DNA of 64,000 bases from Phallus indusiatus (GCA_027605045.1 JAQFWX010000009.1:868001-932000), one strand, 5' to 3'. Positions 1 through 13,470 are shown, counted from the first letter of the stretch. Numbers and translations are program-made. The notes: generated from the sequence alone by a model not told the origin.

Positions 1-206
1 CAATCGAAATTTGGAAAAGAGTACGGAGGGAAGGTGAACTTGGGAGGATCCGAACACATGGCGCGGATGTCAACGTCATCATTTACTCAAGCGCTCAGTA
101 AAACGATCCAATAATCCACAATATTAACTTTGCTTAGTTAAAAAAAGTATTTGTTGTTGTATTAACTAGTAACGTTCATCAATTCGGTAGTAGTAACTTA
201 TTTCTT

Positions 207-3200
207 CTAAACGGCACCAAAACCCGGTGGACACGGGCCCGCAACGGGCGCAGACCCACTGCGAAGATAACAGATTTTCGCCTCTTGACAAATCGCCGAA
301 GTGCACTATGAATTGGTTAGTGAAATGTCAAACGAAAATACGAGATTCGTTTGAATATACATACATTTTGTGTGAGAACGGAATGACGTCCTTGATTCAA
401 CGTAAATATTTCCACAAGACTCGAGTTTTGTTCCATGCCTGTCAAGAGAAGTTTAGTTGTCCTGCATTCAGTAGGCACTTAAACTTCGTGTCACGGCTAC
501 TTACTCTCAGTTACGAGATGCCACCAAGTTGCATCTACACACGGTTATAATCACGAATGGTTCAAACTTCAATAATATAGATTACTTACTCAAAGGTGCA
601 GTAGCCGGCCAATCAAAACCCACGCCGAAGGTTTCACGAGTGCTATATTCAAAGTGATATCTTCAAATAAAACTATTGGACAAGTGTTCTTCATAGCGAT
701 GTTATCAGAGTTGACTCACGATGCGCCAAATTCGCCTTGTTGATCTACCTCAGCAAAAGTACTAACATTGGAGAACCATGTATATGCTTCCATAACCCTG
801 TAATTTCATACGCGTTAAGAAACGAGGTAGATAAACCTAATAAAAGGCATCTTACTCGAATGTGACTGGGTCAACTTCATACATGCTAAAGCCTTGACAC
901 GGTGCATCAATTCAGAAAAAAAGAAGAATTTAAAAAAGGATTGACTCACCAGAATTCAACCCAGTCAACGGTGTAACAGATGGTCCAACCCATGTAGTCG
1001 TCAATGCCGTATTAGCATTCATAACCGTCGCATTATTTCTATCACACTAATCAGTAAAGGATTAATCAAACGTCTATCACGCTTACGCATAATAAATGTA
1101 GCGGACTTCATCGTGGATGTGGCCCATGAAGATGTTCGCGATGACATGGGGCGAAAAGCGGTCAACGATTTGATAAAACAAATTAGATGGGTTAGGGAGA
1201 GCAGCTGTACCATCCCATCCTGTAGAAGAAGGTCAGATAGTGAATATTTGCGTTATAGTATATTCATACCTGGTAGAACGTGCCCCAGAATCCAAACCCG
1301 TTGACCTGCATCTTCCGCTGCCTGTAATTCATCGGTCAAGAACCTAAGCATACCGCTATTGTCCGGATTTGACATCTAAATTTGAAGGACATTGAATATG
1401 GGAACGAATAGGTGAAATTAAAGCATATTACGTTGATGTAGCTTTGAAAAGGAAGATTATGACAATGAGTATATGCTGGTGGCCATGCATCAAACTTACT
1501 TGAACAGGCTACGGACATGTGTTACAAGTTGATAATACATAAAAAAACAGAGAGACTCACTTCGAATTGTACCAAAAGTCGGTGTTAAGACTTCATCAAA
1601 CACATTTAAAGATCGTGGTGCAGTACAGAAACTGTCAATGCTACGCACGTAATCACTTTAAGACCAAAAGGGGTGATCGTGGAGTACGCAGCATATCTAA
1701 AAGGGTTCAGTTCCAAATGTAAAAATATGAGGATTCGTTTTGAAATGCTCACGTCGCTCTGGATACGGCTGCAACTTGACTCGAGATCCACCCTTCCGCT
1801 TCCCATAAACTAAATATTTCAAGTTGTCGAGTGGAAATTATTGCCTCAGTCATAATGACGTACTCTGCCAGATGAGCATATGCCCATTCAAATTGGTTAG
1901 CGAGCTGTTCAGGCTGAAGACTATGGGGTGCATCGAATGCCTGTGGCCAAGTGTCATGGTTTCCCTAAAACACAGCGTCAACACGGATAAACCGAGAAAA
2001 CCGAAGTGATATAAAATAAACGCTACCAAAGCGGCATATACGGGACCACCACCCAAATACTCTTTGAATAGCTCAAAAGTAGCGCTCTCAGCGTATTCCA
2101 CATAAGAGCGGCTCAGCTGATTGTCGCCATCGTGCGAAACTAGATCTCCAGTGAAAATAGTAAAAGAAACAGGCCTTTCGGATACTAATAAGAATTTACA
2201 TGTTAGATTCGTAATATTTTATTTTTGCGTAAAGTTATGAGGTAAAGAAATTAAGCTTACCGGTACTGTTTTCCGGATTAACTCCCGTGAGAGGTCCGAT
2301 AGCATGCATAACGGCGTTCGCAAGCAGCCATGGAGTATCGCACAATAACGCTCCGAACCTTGGAGCCGGAAGTAGCAGCTGACCAGGCGGTACCTGCGTT
2401 CTAATGAAAGGAAGAAAAGAATCTGTAAATCTCATTGTTCAAAACCTATTCTTATTCTCTTTTCACGTACGTGAATGTTCCTGGACGGCAACACAGCGAT
2501 TGGTCACAATTCGCTTCTGTCCCAATTGTATAACCTGTGTTCCCAGGGTAATACGTATGACAGAATCAATCTTCAAAGCCGTGATACGATGGTGAGGTGT
2601 ACATACGGGGATCAATGTGACTTTGAAAGAATAACAAAACATTAGCATACCGCGATTATCACCATCAACACGCGAAATTGATATTTCGCTTTTACTTACA
2701 AATCACTCAAATGAACCACGCGTATTGCCTTCTTCCCACTGGGTGGGGGAGAAACCGCATTCGCAGGTTTTGGCTTCGCGAACCACGTCGTCAAAAGTTC
2801 TGTCAAATCGGTCGGCGGAGGCTGTGGGCAAGTTTTACCGAGAGGATTGAAACTTTGACTGCACATATACTGTATTGGAAAAAAGAGGTCACAAATGATA
2901 ACCGGATCAAATAAAAACAAACGTGCTTGACCGTCTAAACCTGTTATATCTGAGTTCGCCAACACCTGTGCAGCTATATCTCCATTGGAATTAGCGCTGA
3001 ATTCTTGCTCGCAGCTTCCCATGCCTACCGTATTGAAACATATTAGTAATAAGCGTTGTTTTACAATGAATATGTTATTTACCCTCGAGACTGCCGGAGG
3101 CGAGATTGCAAATCTGAATGAGCAAAGGTGGTACCTCCCAAGGAGCGGCCAACGCAAGTTGCTTTATTGCCGACAAGCCGGCAATGCATTGTCCACAGCT

Positions 3201-3769
3201 AGAAGTAAATGCACCAGAGGTATTTTCCAAGATTTGAATAATCTGTTCGAAAACCTGATTCCTGAGCGCGATTGAACCAGGCGTTGATAGATTGGCTGTT
3301 GGCGGCACGACAATGCCCGAATTTGTGAGAAGGGATGGGGGAAAGACTACGGGATCTTCGAGATTAGCGGTTGGGATAGTGTCTGGATTGGTCAGATCAA
3401 TGGGAAACACAGTATGCCCCTAGACAAATGTAAGTTAGGAGGCGGAAAGTTCCATAGTAGTAGAAAGTTTGGACAGACAACAGGGTCGGTGATTTTAGGC
3501 TGGGGTTCAACCGAGGTTTGAGTGGGCTCAAAACCCGAAAAAAAGTCCTTCAAGAAGTCAGTTGAAAAGAACACGCCCGCGGTAAAGTCGGCGGGGACGT
3601 TTAAGGACGCCGGAGGAGTAGCAAAAAATACGGACGTGGACGTAGGAGCTTGAACCGTCTGTATCGTCGAGCCACTGGCAAACGCTGAAGCAGCATGAAT
3701 CCCCGCAATTATGAGGTAAAGACTTGCGGATGGTTTATGAAACCAAAAGTGTTTGTTCTTCATCCACAT
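207..3769 (-). CDS. Acid sphingomyelinase-type phosphodiesterase, secreted, multi-exon
   Basis: Predicted to hydrolyse sphingomyelin or a related phosphodiester in the secretory pathway, vacuole or outside the cell. The chosen start (3769, or 3763) gives an N-terminal hydrophobic segment that looks like a signal peptide. A Cys-rich saposin-B-like part follows (CGQCIAGL near 3185, QICN near 3105, GSCEQEF near 3010) and then a Pro-rich linker. Metallophosphatase motifs come in order: SDFHID spliced across about 2697/2610, GDLVSHD near 2145, GNHDTWPQAFDAPH near 1945, NTDFWYNS near 1575, GHVLPG near 1280 and GHIHDE near 1105. The C-terminal part is also readable in small exons (WVGPSVTPLTGLNSG, YEVDPVTFE, FGVGFDWPATAPL, ATWWHLVTE), ending in a Cys-rich tail with a TAG at 207-209. 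I count about a dozen or more short introns. All catalytic motifs are present, so the gene looks intact. One intron near 2880-2935 is uncertain. The family is well known in fungi; the exact substrate is inferred. Confidence 0.88.
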
Positions 3770-4990
3770 CGCGCAATTTGAGCTCAACCGAATAATACTC
3801 TTGACGTCAGTGAGTACTTTATACACGATAAACTGCTTAAACTTTAACTTTCTACGCACGTTTGAAGTTTAAGAAGCGTGTGTATGAGTGTAAAAGGAGC
3901 CTTTCTTTACGCAGTCATGCACATGAGGGTTATGGGGAAAATTACGGCACATACGCGTCCGGGTAACATTTTGGGTTGAATGGATTGGAAAGCTAGGCTC
4001 TTCACAAGTACCATAGCCGTCGCGTAGGAAAAAGAATATCACAGTCGTGAGAACGGAGCAAAGAGCCATTTGATAGTAAACCATTTCCTGTTGAAGAAAA
4101 GAACAAATGACAACGCCTCTTCAGCCGACAGCAGAAGGGGAACGAAATTCAATACAATCACATGATATTCGTTCAGTCTGCTTTCCGCAAACAGGGACAC
4201 ACGTGTCCGAGAGGTCCAACCAACATGAGCAACAATGAAGAACGGCTGTCGGGTTGATTGGTGTTCCGTGGGATTGGTTCGCTAGAGGTTGTTAGACGCA
4301 GTCTGCAATGTTGTCAATACGTTCCTGGCAAGTTTCAAGTTTCCTTTCGTGTTGTTGTATCATCGCAACTCCATTTCGTCTCTCGGGCGGTAGGGTGAGG
4401 ATGTCACGCCAATGGGTCTGTGTAGATGAACATAGAACAGGACAGTACAGATAATGTCCGCGATGTACGGAAGAGAATAGATTAAATCGTAATTTGAGGA
4501 AAGCTGAGTGTTATTAACGCACATTCAACGCAGGTGTTGGTCTGAACTTACGTCTGTACATGTAACTGTATAAGTCGTACACCAAACACGGTCGTTTTCT
4601 TTTGCCGTGCCGAGGCTAGACCCCTACTTTCCCACGGCCGATGACTGGGATAAAATATGCATGTGTTGAGCTGTGTTGAAGACTTGAAGCTTAGGGATTT
4701 TTATATATCCATGGTATTTTAATGTCAGAACCCTTTATATTTCTTCGTCTTCATTATCTTCTCCTACCTCTTTTTTTCCATCTCCAGCTCCATCCTCTTG
4801 GCACGATTGTTTCTTGCCTTTCTTGCCCCATATACAATACTAATCAATAGAATAGGCAGCTTGACCTTTCGTAAATAAACACAATCCATAAGCGTACCTT
4901 TTACCAGCAGTAACCGTTCACCAACATATGCGAATCCATAATCACCGGGGAGAAGTACTTTATGTAAAGGGATTCACTCCCCCGTCATTG
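3770..4990. other. Intergenic, with a possible acidic/lysine-rich coding fragment
   Basis: This is promoter sequence for the sphingomyelinase-type gene, mostly without convincing coding capacity. On the minus strand about 4731-4855 there is an open frame ending in GKKGKKQ followed by a Glu/Asp-rich tail and a TAA stop. A plausible upstream exon lies near 4905-4965, separated by a GT-AG-like gap. It may be the tail of the decayed helicase just upstream or a chance frame. I cannot assign it. Confidence 0.3.
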
Positions 4991-5832
4991 AGGTGCATTA
5001 AAGTCGCGGGCATTTTTGGTGATCTCGAATCATTGTTTGAGTTCCTTTAGAAGTATAGATGCTAATGTTGCAGATGCAATTATGTAAAACAGGCACACGC
5101 CCTCAGATTATGCTTCCGACATCCCCGTACGTCGCCTAAAAGTGTCTCCACATTCAATTATAGTATGCGCTTCACCAAAGCCAACTGATAGCAGTTTTTT
5201 TTTTAATTGTGGGTGCCTGGAACACCTTTTCATGACTTCGTGGATTTTTGGCTAATTCAGGTGAGATAAAACCAACACGAAATTTTCCCTTGCCGAATTC
5301 CTAAACTAATCAAGTCAATCCAAGCTGATATACATTCAAACATACCTTGAAAACATCGGCGTTTAACCTAGTGGTTTCACCGTATATACATAACCACAGC
5401 TGGGATTTTTTTGGAACATAGTGCAGCGGCCTAAAGCAAAATTCAGGTTAGCAAGTTAGCATTTGTATTGAGATTTGAGATGGAAGATCACCAACGTACC
5501 TACATACTTTTTCATTAATTCAACTAACGGAGAAATGATCCAGATAATACTCGGAAAGGTGGAAACATATTCGGGCATTCATTTTGTTAACAATGATGAG
5601 TAGAAGGCTAGAGTTCTCCGTCAGTTGGTATTGACACTATTGTATCTTTTTTTCTAGTAATAAGTATTGATTTGCATGCGGAGAATTGCCACGGGCAATC
5701 ATAAATATGAGGGATTTTAAATATTCTCCTCACTCGTTCGGTTAAGATTTGGCGAAGTGAGTCTCCCGTAAGCATGGTTTGTAAATGGAAAAGAGGGTAG
5801 TAATTTCTACTGCGATAGATTGTTGCTATCAT
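4990..5832 (-). pseudogene. Decayed RecQ-like SF2 DNA helicase (ATPase lobe 1 remnant)
   Basis: Read 5832 to 4990 on the minus strand, fragments in shifting frames line up in the order of RecQ-family helicase motifs. An N-terminal part has LTERVRRIFKIPH and PWQFSACKSIL, followed by IPTDGEL where the Walker A motif (G-S/T-G-K-S/T) should be (about 5830-5608). Next come IIWIISPLVELM (motif Ia region, about 5550-5510), YGETTRLNADVF and GKFRVGFISPELAK (about 5390-5245). GEAHTIIECGDTFRR stands in place of a DEAH box (about 5175-5125), and IASATLASILLKELK is motif III (about 5090-5040). FEITKNARDFNAP follows at about 5025-4990. Walker A is destroyed, DEAH is GEAH, stop codons follow motif II and motif III, and no second helicase lobe is seen. 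Motif order is seen directly; the RecQ assignment rests on family knowledge. Confidence 0.68.
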
Positions 5833-6268
5833 GGCAGCTTGTCAATTTGTTCAGAAGGATGTCGTTGTTGTACTAAAAAATGTCTATTCTAAATGACCAA
5901 TGTTAATGAATCACGACATCTAAAGTGTAATTTTTCTAGAGAAGGTGTTTTATTTAAGTGGTGCGACCAAGATTCAAACAATGTCACATAAGGAAGTAGA
6001 ACCATTTGACATGTATTTATATCTTTGAGAACGCGGTTGGCGGTACGAGAAACGCGGTGGTGGGACTAAGTCCTCGAAACTCAAGTTAATAAAAAAACAT
6101 ACTCTTGTACACAAATTCCTACGAAAACATTCCGATTTTGAAACTAATCGTGTTTCCATATTATATGCCATCGTCACCGTTATTATGGGGTAGTGATCAT
6201 ATATCCCATTTACCTTTACAAGTGTGAGAAAACGAAGTTTCATTTGAAATACAAGTTTTGCTTTGGGT
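5833..6268. other. Intergenic spacer
   Basis: AT-rich spacer between the helicase remnant and the end of the first DUF6535 gene. No convincing gene, repeat or RNA seen. It includes the alternative tail (to 6240) that would be translated if the last intron of the neighbouring gene were retained. Confidence 0.6.
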
Positions 6269-9200
6269 TTAATCGATAGATGATTTTGACCAAACGGATC
6301 CGAATGTATCTTTCGTCCATTCGGCCATCTCCCGACACACTTTGTCCTGTGGATTCAAGCGTATTATCAACAGAGGAACAGATGAAAAAAAATTGTAAGA
6401 TTACCTCGTTCGCGTTGTCAGGAATCTGGGCGCGTTCTTCAGTATCATGATCCTTCAAGCTGCATGTTCGCTGATGTGCAGACGGTTCTGGAGTCGACCC
6501 AAAACGCGGGTGACCTATATAATCTACAATATTGTAGGGTTCGGGAGGTTGGCAAATGTTCCCGGGCTGTGCTTGTTTTTTCATGGCGAAATATACTTCC
6601 ATCAGTATGTCCTCGTCCAGCTTTGATCTCACGAGGAGAAGAAATTTTTTTGCGTTCACCTCGTGAAACCTGAGGAACTTCCATACTTGCACAAGCACGG
6701 ATGCGTCATAGAGAATGGGGAATAAAGGCGCCTTCGAATCCACAGACTTCAAGAGGATCATTAAGTTCCTATATATGTATTTTTTTGTACTATGAGAATG
6801 AAATCGATTCGTTAAATTCCGAAAACATCGCAAAAGGTGGGGTACGGCCTTTGGATCATTTGAGAGGATTTCGCATAGACCTTTGCGGTTCTGTGGCATA
6901 AACAGCAATGTGTATATAGCGTGTGTAAATTCTGAGAGATCCGAGTCGCCAAAATCTCGCGAGCACCATTGGTATACGGGAGAAAGGTCGTGGCATTCCG
7001 TGAAAGGAAAGCGGTCCGCGACGTCGACGTCCATCCAGATCCTACACAAACACGATACTGCGACGCGTCTGATCAAATCCGTGATGGATTCGCTCCAAAA
7101 TGCATTCGTGCAGCAAACATCAATGAACAAGCCAAGGTTCTGCTCAGATGAGACGGACCGACGAGAAGAACGAAGCCAGTCTCTGAAGTCACTAAGCAGA
7201 TTCAACAAGGCCTCCTGCCTCTTTATTTTGTCGGTAATGAGCGGTTGATCGGAGGTGAGGTTGCGATAGACAGAGATAAGCAGGAGATAACATGATTCGA
7301 ACGATGGGCCATCTTCCGATCCAGAGGGATAGTTCAAACTTGAACTTGAGCAGATACTATCGCCACAGAAATAGCCGTTGATGTAGACAAATTTCCACCA
7401 TCCCAGTACTTTACTGTTCAAAGATACGACGTTTGTGTTGCTCGTGAAGTCCCATTCGAATAGACCGGTTTTCTCGGAGGTGAGGATATGCGCAGCGATT
7501 GTTTCATCGACTGTGTCGTTGACTGCTGCTTTTTCAAGAAAATACCGCCACATAACCGGTGGAAGCTTGAAATCGCCTTCAATAGCTTTTTCCAATATTA
7601 ATCCATAATTCCTATATATTACGCTATCCGCGATAAGCGAGTATTTTTGATATTCTTCTTCTTCCAGTTGACTGTCTTCCACATGAGGAATAGACCGGAG
7701 TATGCGCCAGTGATAGGTGTCATGAGTTAGGGAATCCAGACACAAACCGTAGCGCAAATCTATAATGTTACTGCTATTGACTTTGAGTGCTCGCCAAAGA
7801 TTGTTGACAATGTCGATTTTGAAATGTCGACCAATGTTCGGATTCACAGCTACATATCGTGCAATAATTCGATGAATACTTCTATTTGGGGAAGTCGCAT
7901 AGAGCCAATCGAGTGCTTCAAAGTCGAGGAAAGTCGCATCTTTGATGGTTTTCTTTATATTCTCTTCTCTCCAATTTGTGATCCGGGGGGATTTTTCTGT
8001 AAATATTGTGTCTCGGAACTCCCGAAAACCTCTACCCACAGAATCAATTAAGTCGAAAACAAAATTGAATGCATATCGGAAGACACTCTGGACATAGCGA
8101 AGGAGACATCGAATAGTATGCTGAGCTTCGGAATTGATCCTTGTCCAAGTGAGTTGAAATACGTTTACAAAAGGTTTCTTAAGCCGATGGAGGATGGCTC
8201 TAAAGAAAAAGACCAAAATACCGACGTAAATTGTCAACGAAGTCGTATACGGGCACTCCGGATATCGAATAGGTAGTATCACAGAGACAAAATATAGGAA
8301 ATAAGTGATGCAGGTTATGACGATGATGATCCGCGCCACGCAAATATCCAATGGAAACAATAGTAAGATAATACCCGTAAGGAAGATGCCGACAGCAAGA
8401 TGTAGCAGGATGGGAAGGAGGTCAACAATGGCACCGACTTTCCACAACTCAAACCCTTTGAATCGCAGCTGCCTGGCCCTCACTTTTTCGTTCGCCGTTC
8501 CAGTGATAGAAGATATATAATAATAGAGCCACTGTTTAGCGAGGACGGCAAATAGCGCGGTAGATAAGGTAATAGCTAGACTAGTAAACCACAGACCGTT
8601 CACCAAAAAAGCATTCGTCGACGGTGTGAACGGTGAAGTAGGCGTCAACGTCGAACTGGGGATCGTATTTATTGGTGTTCCGTTAGATTGAGCGCGTAGT
8701 ACTTGGGCTATCTCGAATAACAGAGATGCAGAAACTTGAGTGTTATCTCGCTGAAGACTTTGAGAAGCCTGGGAGACGAATGTTGTTATAACTCCAGAGA
8801 AAAGACCAGCCTGCCAGTGACGATTCAGAACAATTTGAGTACTAAGTTTCTATCGTCATCTACATATGAACAACCACACTTACAAAAACTAGGAGAACAT
8901 CTGCTGTCTCTTTCCACCCTTCTATTCTCTCTCGGTCAAAAGTTTCAGCTTCATCAAGGTAGGTGAACCAAACTCGAGCGTTGTCGGCTCCCTCCTTTCC
9001 AGGTCGATCCCTGGGATACTTCTGTTCATAATCGCATCGACTATTCGCTATTTATATATTACGTCCTAGGTCCCAGTTCAATTAAGTCCCAGCACTCACA
9101 CCCAGCTTCAGATGATAAATCTTTGGCCATCCCGAAAAATCTTTTGCGCAATGTCTTGATTTCCTCAGTGTAATCAGATGTCGGTTTTGGTGTAATACCT

Positions 9201-9497
9201 TCAGAACATATATAAGCCATGGACGTTGGCATACAAGGGAACAAACCTCTCACCAAGAATATCACGAAAAAAGACCTGTAAAAGCTCTCCATAGGCATCA
9301 TTCGATCTTTTGTTTTCATCTTCCTGGTCCCCGCGTTGAATCTGGGCCCTTTCATCCTCCTTATTCAAAGACGTTGCCGTACATGTGCATGGCGGTCGGG
9401 TGTTTTCAGAATCGACTTCAGCACCCATATCAATGACACCATCGTCCGAAAATTTGAACCGCACTCTTTTCTCGGGGGAGGCAGCTGCTTTAGACAT
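6269..9497 (-). CDS. DUF6535 family multi-pass membrane protein A
   Basis: Function unknown. The five-exon model join(6269..6346, 6405..8810, 8884..9040, 9102..9198, 9254..9497), complement, gives 993 aa with all phases matching. The start is the ATG at 9497 (MSKAAASPEK). The N-terminus is charged and low-complexity, followed by a conserved segment (RVWFTYLDEAETFDRE, EGWKETADVLLVF) that leads into the first membrane helix. WFTSLAITLSTALFAVLAKQ and later hydrophobic stretches give about four membrane helices in the first third. The remaining 550 or so residues are soluble, with scattered Trp and Cys. The last 25 residues come from a separate exon; if that 58-bp intron is retained the ORF continues to 6240 with a different tail. 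Gene B next door and gene C at 36-39 kb share the architecture exon for exon. DUF6535 is a family known mainly from Agaricomycetes; no reaction or partner can be inferred. Confidence 0.85.
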
Positions 9498-10092
9498 ATT
9501 CAATCGTAGTGGAATGAGAAGTGTTTAGCGATATGAGCAGGTAGAAACGAAGAGGTGTTGCGGAGACAAAAACTTGAAGGTGCTTGAAAGGGACATGCTA
9601 GGCCAGTACTTCTTTTGATATCGTTCCAAGGAGAGGTGTTCATCATTACACCTATCATTCTAAAACAGATAATGTGACATCGAAGAGAAGTCATATCAAC
9701 ATCGGAGTGGAGTGATTGATAATACTCATCTAATTGGTGGCATTGAGAATAGGGGCGAGTTTAGGTCTCACCGCCGTCAGTTCATGTGATAACACTCGCG
9801 TTTCAGGCCGTTTAGGTACCGCTACTAGGGCAAGCTGCTTCTTTGATATGATTAGGTTTGGAGATTAGCCGATAATTGTGTATCATGATTCAGTCAAAAT
9901 GTTTTATACTGAATCGTGTACCAATCGATGCCACTACTAAAGTCTAACTAAAGTCTATTTGAGTGTCTGTTGATAACACTGATACCAACGCAGTCAAAAA
10001 ACAGTGTCCTACTGAGTCCAGTGTCTCATCTATGTATAGTCCAAACTAAATTCCACGCCGATTTCTCGAGAAGAACGAGTTGAGCATCGAAC
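9498..10092. other. Intergenic spacer between tandem DUF6535 genes
   Basis: About 600 bp holding the promoter of gene A and the 3' end of gene B. Short repeated words based on the core actcagt/actgagtc occur at about 9890-10110, but nothing long enough to define an element. No gene seen. Confidence 0.55.
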
Positions 10093-13000
10093 TCAGTTCA
10101 AATCAGTCATATCCACGTCGGAATTCACTAACGTGAAAGCCGCTTTTGGCCACACGAATTCGAACGCTTTTTTCATTCGCTCTGTCACGGGGCCAAAACC
10201 TTTGTTCTGTGAATATATGCTTTAGCAGAAGTACTAATATGAATCAAAAATTGTCAAAATACCTTTTTCACATCGGAAACTTCAGCGCGCTCTTCAATAT
10301 CGTGATCCAAATTCGAGTTGTCTGCCACATGTTCAGGTGCAAGCTGTTCAGAATCGGTGGGCTCAGGTCGTAGCTGAGACACTGCGCCTATAATTTCACC
10401 AAACTCGTATGCAGACAATTCGAGAGCCTCGCGAACGACGTCAGATTGTGCTTGTTCATTCATGGTGGCATGAAGCTCGAACAGCTTCTGTTGGTCAAGC
10501 TTCGATTTGAGAACGAGGAGGAAACTTCGAAGATACGGCTCCTTGAACGCGAGGAACTTCCAGACTTGCACGATCACGGACCAGCTATAGAAAACGTTGA
10601 ACAAAGGTGCCTTCGGGTCCACAGACTTGAAAAGATCGACTAGATTTGGAAACAGGTATTTTCTCGCGCTACGGAAACTGTAACAACTTCTCAGGTTTTG
10701 AAAACATCTTGAGAAGTGGGATACGGCGTCAGAGTCGTTCGAGAGGGTTGTGTATAAATGTGTGCGGTTCTGCGGCATAAGCAACAGTGCGAATATGAGA
10801 GTTGTTGAGCTTGTAAGATTTGGGTGGAGACTTCGGGAACACCATTGATACAACGGCGTGAGGTCGCGACATTCCATGAAAAGAAAGTGTTTGGCCTCGT
10901 CCGCATCCATCAAGCTCCAAACCGAACCCAGGCACCCTGCTATCCTATGTCTGGTCCAATCCGTCATAGTCTCACTCCAAAATACATCCACGCAGAAAAC
11001 ATCAGTGAAGAAGGTAAGACTCTGTTCAGGTGAGATAGGTTGATCAGAGAAATAAAGCCAATCGCAAAAGGTGTCAAACAAATGGTGCAATGCCTTCTGC
11101 CTCTGTGTTTTGTCAGCGATGAGCGGTCGCGGGCTATCGGCGGTGAAATTACGGTAGATTGAAACGAGGAGGTGATAATACGTCTCAAAGGACTTGCGCT
11201 CTGACGAATAATCAGGGTTGCTATGACCAGGACTGAAATAACGAAGAAGGTAGGCAAATTTCCATCGTCCCAGTTTTGGATCCTTGAAGGATACAACATC
11301 CGTGTTATATGTGAGCTTGTGCGCGGGGTTGAACGACCATTCGAAGAGACCGTTTGGCTCGGAGGTAAGTATACGCACGACCACTGTATTTTCAACCGAC
11401 GCATTTTTGAAAATACAATGCCACATGGCCAATGGAAACTTGAGCGTATCATCCCTGGAGGCATCTTCAAGAATTTGGTGATATTCATTCGAGATGACAT
11501 CTTGCAGGATACGGGAATAATTCGTGTGCTCTATTTCTTCCGGCTGGGTTGGCTCCGTGGCATTAGGCATCGACCGAAGGAGGTACCAGTGTTCGCATTC
11601 GTCGGCTAGGAGATCTAAGCATAGAGCATAACGCAGATCCGTAACATTCGCCTCGTTGACTTTCAGGGTCTGTCCGAGGTTCCTAATGACGTCGGGTTCG
11701 AATTGCTGACTGATATCAGTATGCGCAGATATACATCGCGCAATAATCCGACGAACGCTCGTATTAAAAGAAGTTGCATGAAGCCAATGGAGTGCTTCGA
11801 AATCCAGCGAAGTCGCATCCTTGACAGCTTTCTTTATATTTTCTTCTCTCCAGTTGGTAAATTTGGGGAATTTTTCAATAGAGCCGAGACGTTTGAAACC
11901 GGCGGTAAAAGCGTGCATGTGGTCAGCTAAAGCGTAGAGGGACGCATGTGGGACAATACTGTAGAAGTACTGCCAAAGAACAGCCCGAGTAGATTGCAAG
12001 AACCGATTTAGTACCGATTTAAAAGTCGACAGTGTATTTCGCAATTGATACTTCCATTCGGAGTAACGGAAAACCTTTTTTGAGACCAAGCTAATCCAAC
12101 GAGCGATCCCTCGCAAGAAAAAAAATAGAACACCGGTGTAGATTGTCAGCGAGCTCGTATACGGGCATTCTGGATACACAATAGGCAGTATCACAGAAAT
12201 AAAGTACAAGAAATAGGTGATCCCGGTAAGAATGACCATCGTCCAGGCGACTTTGATATCCAGTGGAAATAGTAGTACGCCAATACCAGCGAGGAACATC
12301 CCTACCGCAAGATGCAAGAGGATTGGGAGAAGACCGATAATGGCACCGACTTTCCACAATTCAAAACCTTGGAACCGCAGTTGCCTGGCCCTTGTCTTTT
12401 CTTTCGCCGTTCCGGGGATAGCAGAAAGATAGTAATGAAGCCATTGTTTGGCAAGGACAGCGAAGAGGGCGGCGGACAAGGTGATAGCCAGACTCGTGAA
12501 CCATAAACCATTCACCCAAAACGCATTCGTCGACGGTGTAAAAGGTGAAGTAGGTGTCAATGTCGAGCTGGGAACGGAATTTATTGAAATTCCGTTAAAT
12601 TGTGCTCGGAGTACTTGAGTGATTTCAGACAATAAGGATGCGGTGACTGCGGTATTGTCCTTCTGAAGCGTGACCAAACTTGTTTGGGAGATGAATGTCG
12701 TTATGACACCAGAGAAGAGAGCGGCCTGCCAAACACCAAAGACTTAGCTTTCTTAAGTTATGTTCCCGATAAATTTTCTACTTACAAAGACCAGCAGAAC
12801 ATCTACTGTCTCTTTCCATCCGTCTACCTTCTCACGATCGAACGTTTCAGCTTCGTCAAGATAGGTCAACCAGATACGAGCGTTGCCTTCGGTTTCCTCT
12901 CCAGGCCTATCCCTAGGATATTTGTGCTCGTAGTCAAATCGATTGTTCGCTGATACGCATTAGCCCGAGGTGACAAAATAAACAAGCTATAGCTCACGAC

Positions 13001-13470
13001 TGGTTTTGGTTTCGGGAGGAGGAGCTTTAGCCAACCCAAAAAATCTTCTGCGCAAAGCTTTGATCTCTTCAGAATAATCAGATGATGATGGTTTGGGTGT
13101 AATTCCTTGATAATGCATATATCAGCCGTGGTTATTCATATTAAATGACAAAGAGGATAGTATCACCAAGAAACTCGTTGAAAAAGACTTGTAAAATCTC
13201 CAGAGATGCATCATTCGAGATTTTGCCACTATCTTTCAGGGTTTCAAACCCTGTCACCTTTTTTTCGTTGAAAGATGTGGGATAATGTACGTCTCGAGGC
13301 GTTGCGTTAAGATAAAGAAAGTCTTCCTCAGCGCCGGGAGATTCGTCGCGTTGGCTGCCGGTGCCACAGGACTGCTGCAAGATGACACTTGGGAAGTTTC
13401 TATCAGTGCCAGCGTCGATCGTAGACTTGAACTGCGCTCGGCTCTCGGATAAACTACTGGTTTCAGACAT
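10093..13470 (-). CDS. DUF6535 family multi-pass membrane protein B
   Basis: Tandem paralogue of gene A. Model complement join(10093..10206, 10263..12725, 12786..12949, 12998..13105, 13167..13470), 1050 aa, phases consistent; start MSETSSLSES at 13470. The N-terminal 100 or so residues are charged and diverge from A. The second exon (GITPKPSSSDYSEEIKALRR) and third exon (DYEHKYPRDRPGEE, IWLTYLDEAETFDRE) match A closely. Membrane helices follow (ALFSGVITTF, LWFTSLAITLSAALFAVLAK, IIGLLPILLHLAVGMFLAG, ITYFLYFISVILPIVYP), then a long soluble C-terminal region. The final exon encodes KKNKGFGPVTERMKKAFEFV and ends at a TGA (10093-10095). As in A, the ORF also reads a few codons into the last intron. 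Function unknown; the pair probably arose by local duplication. Confidence 0.85.
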
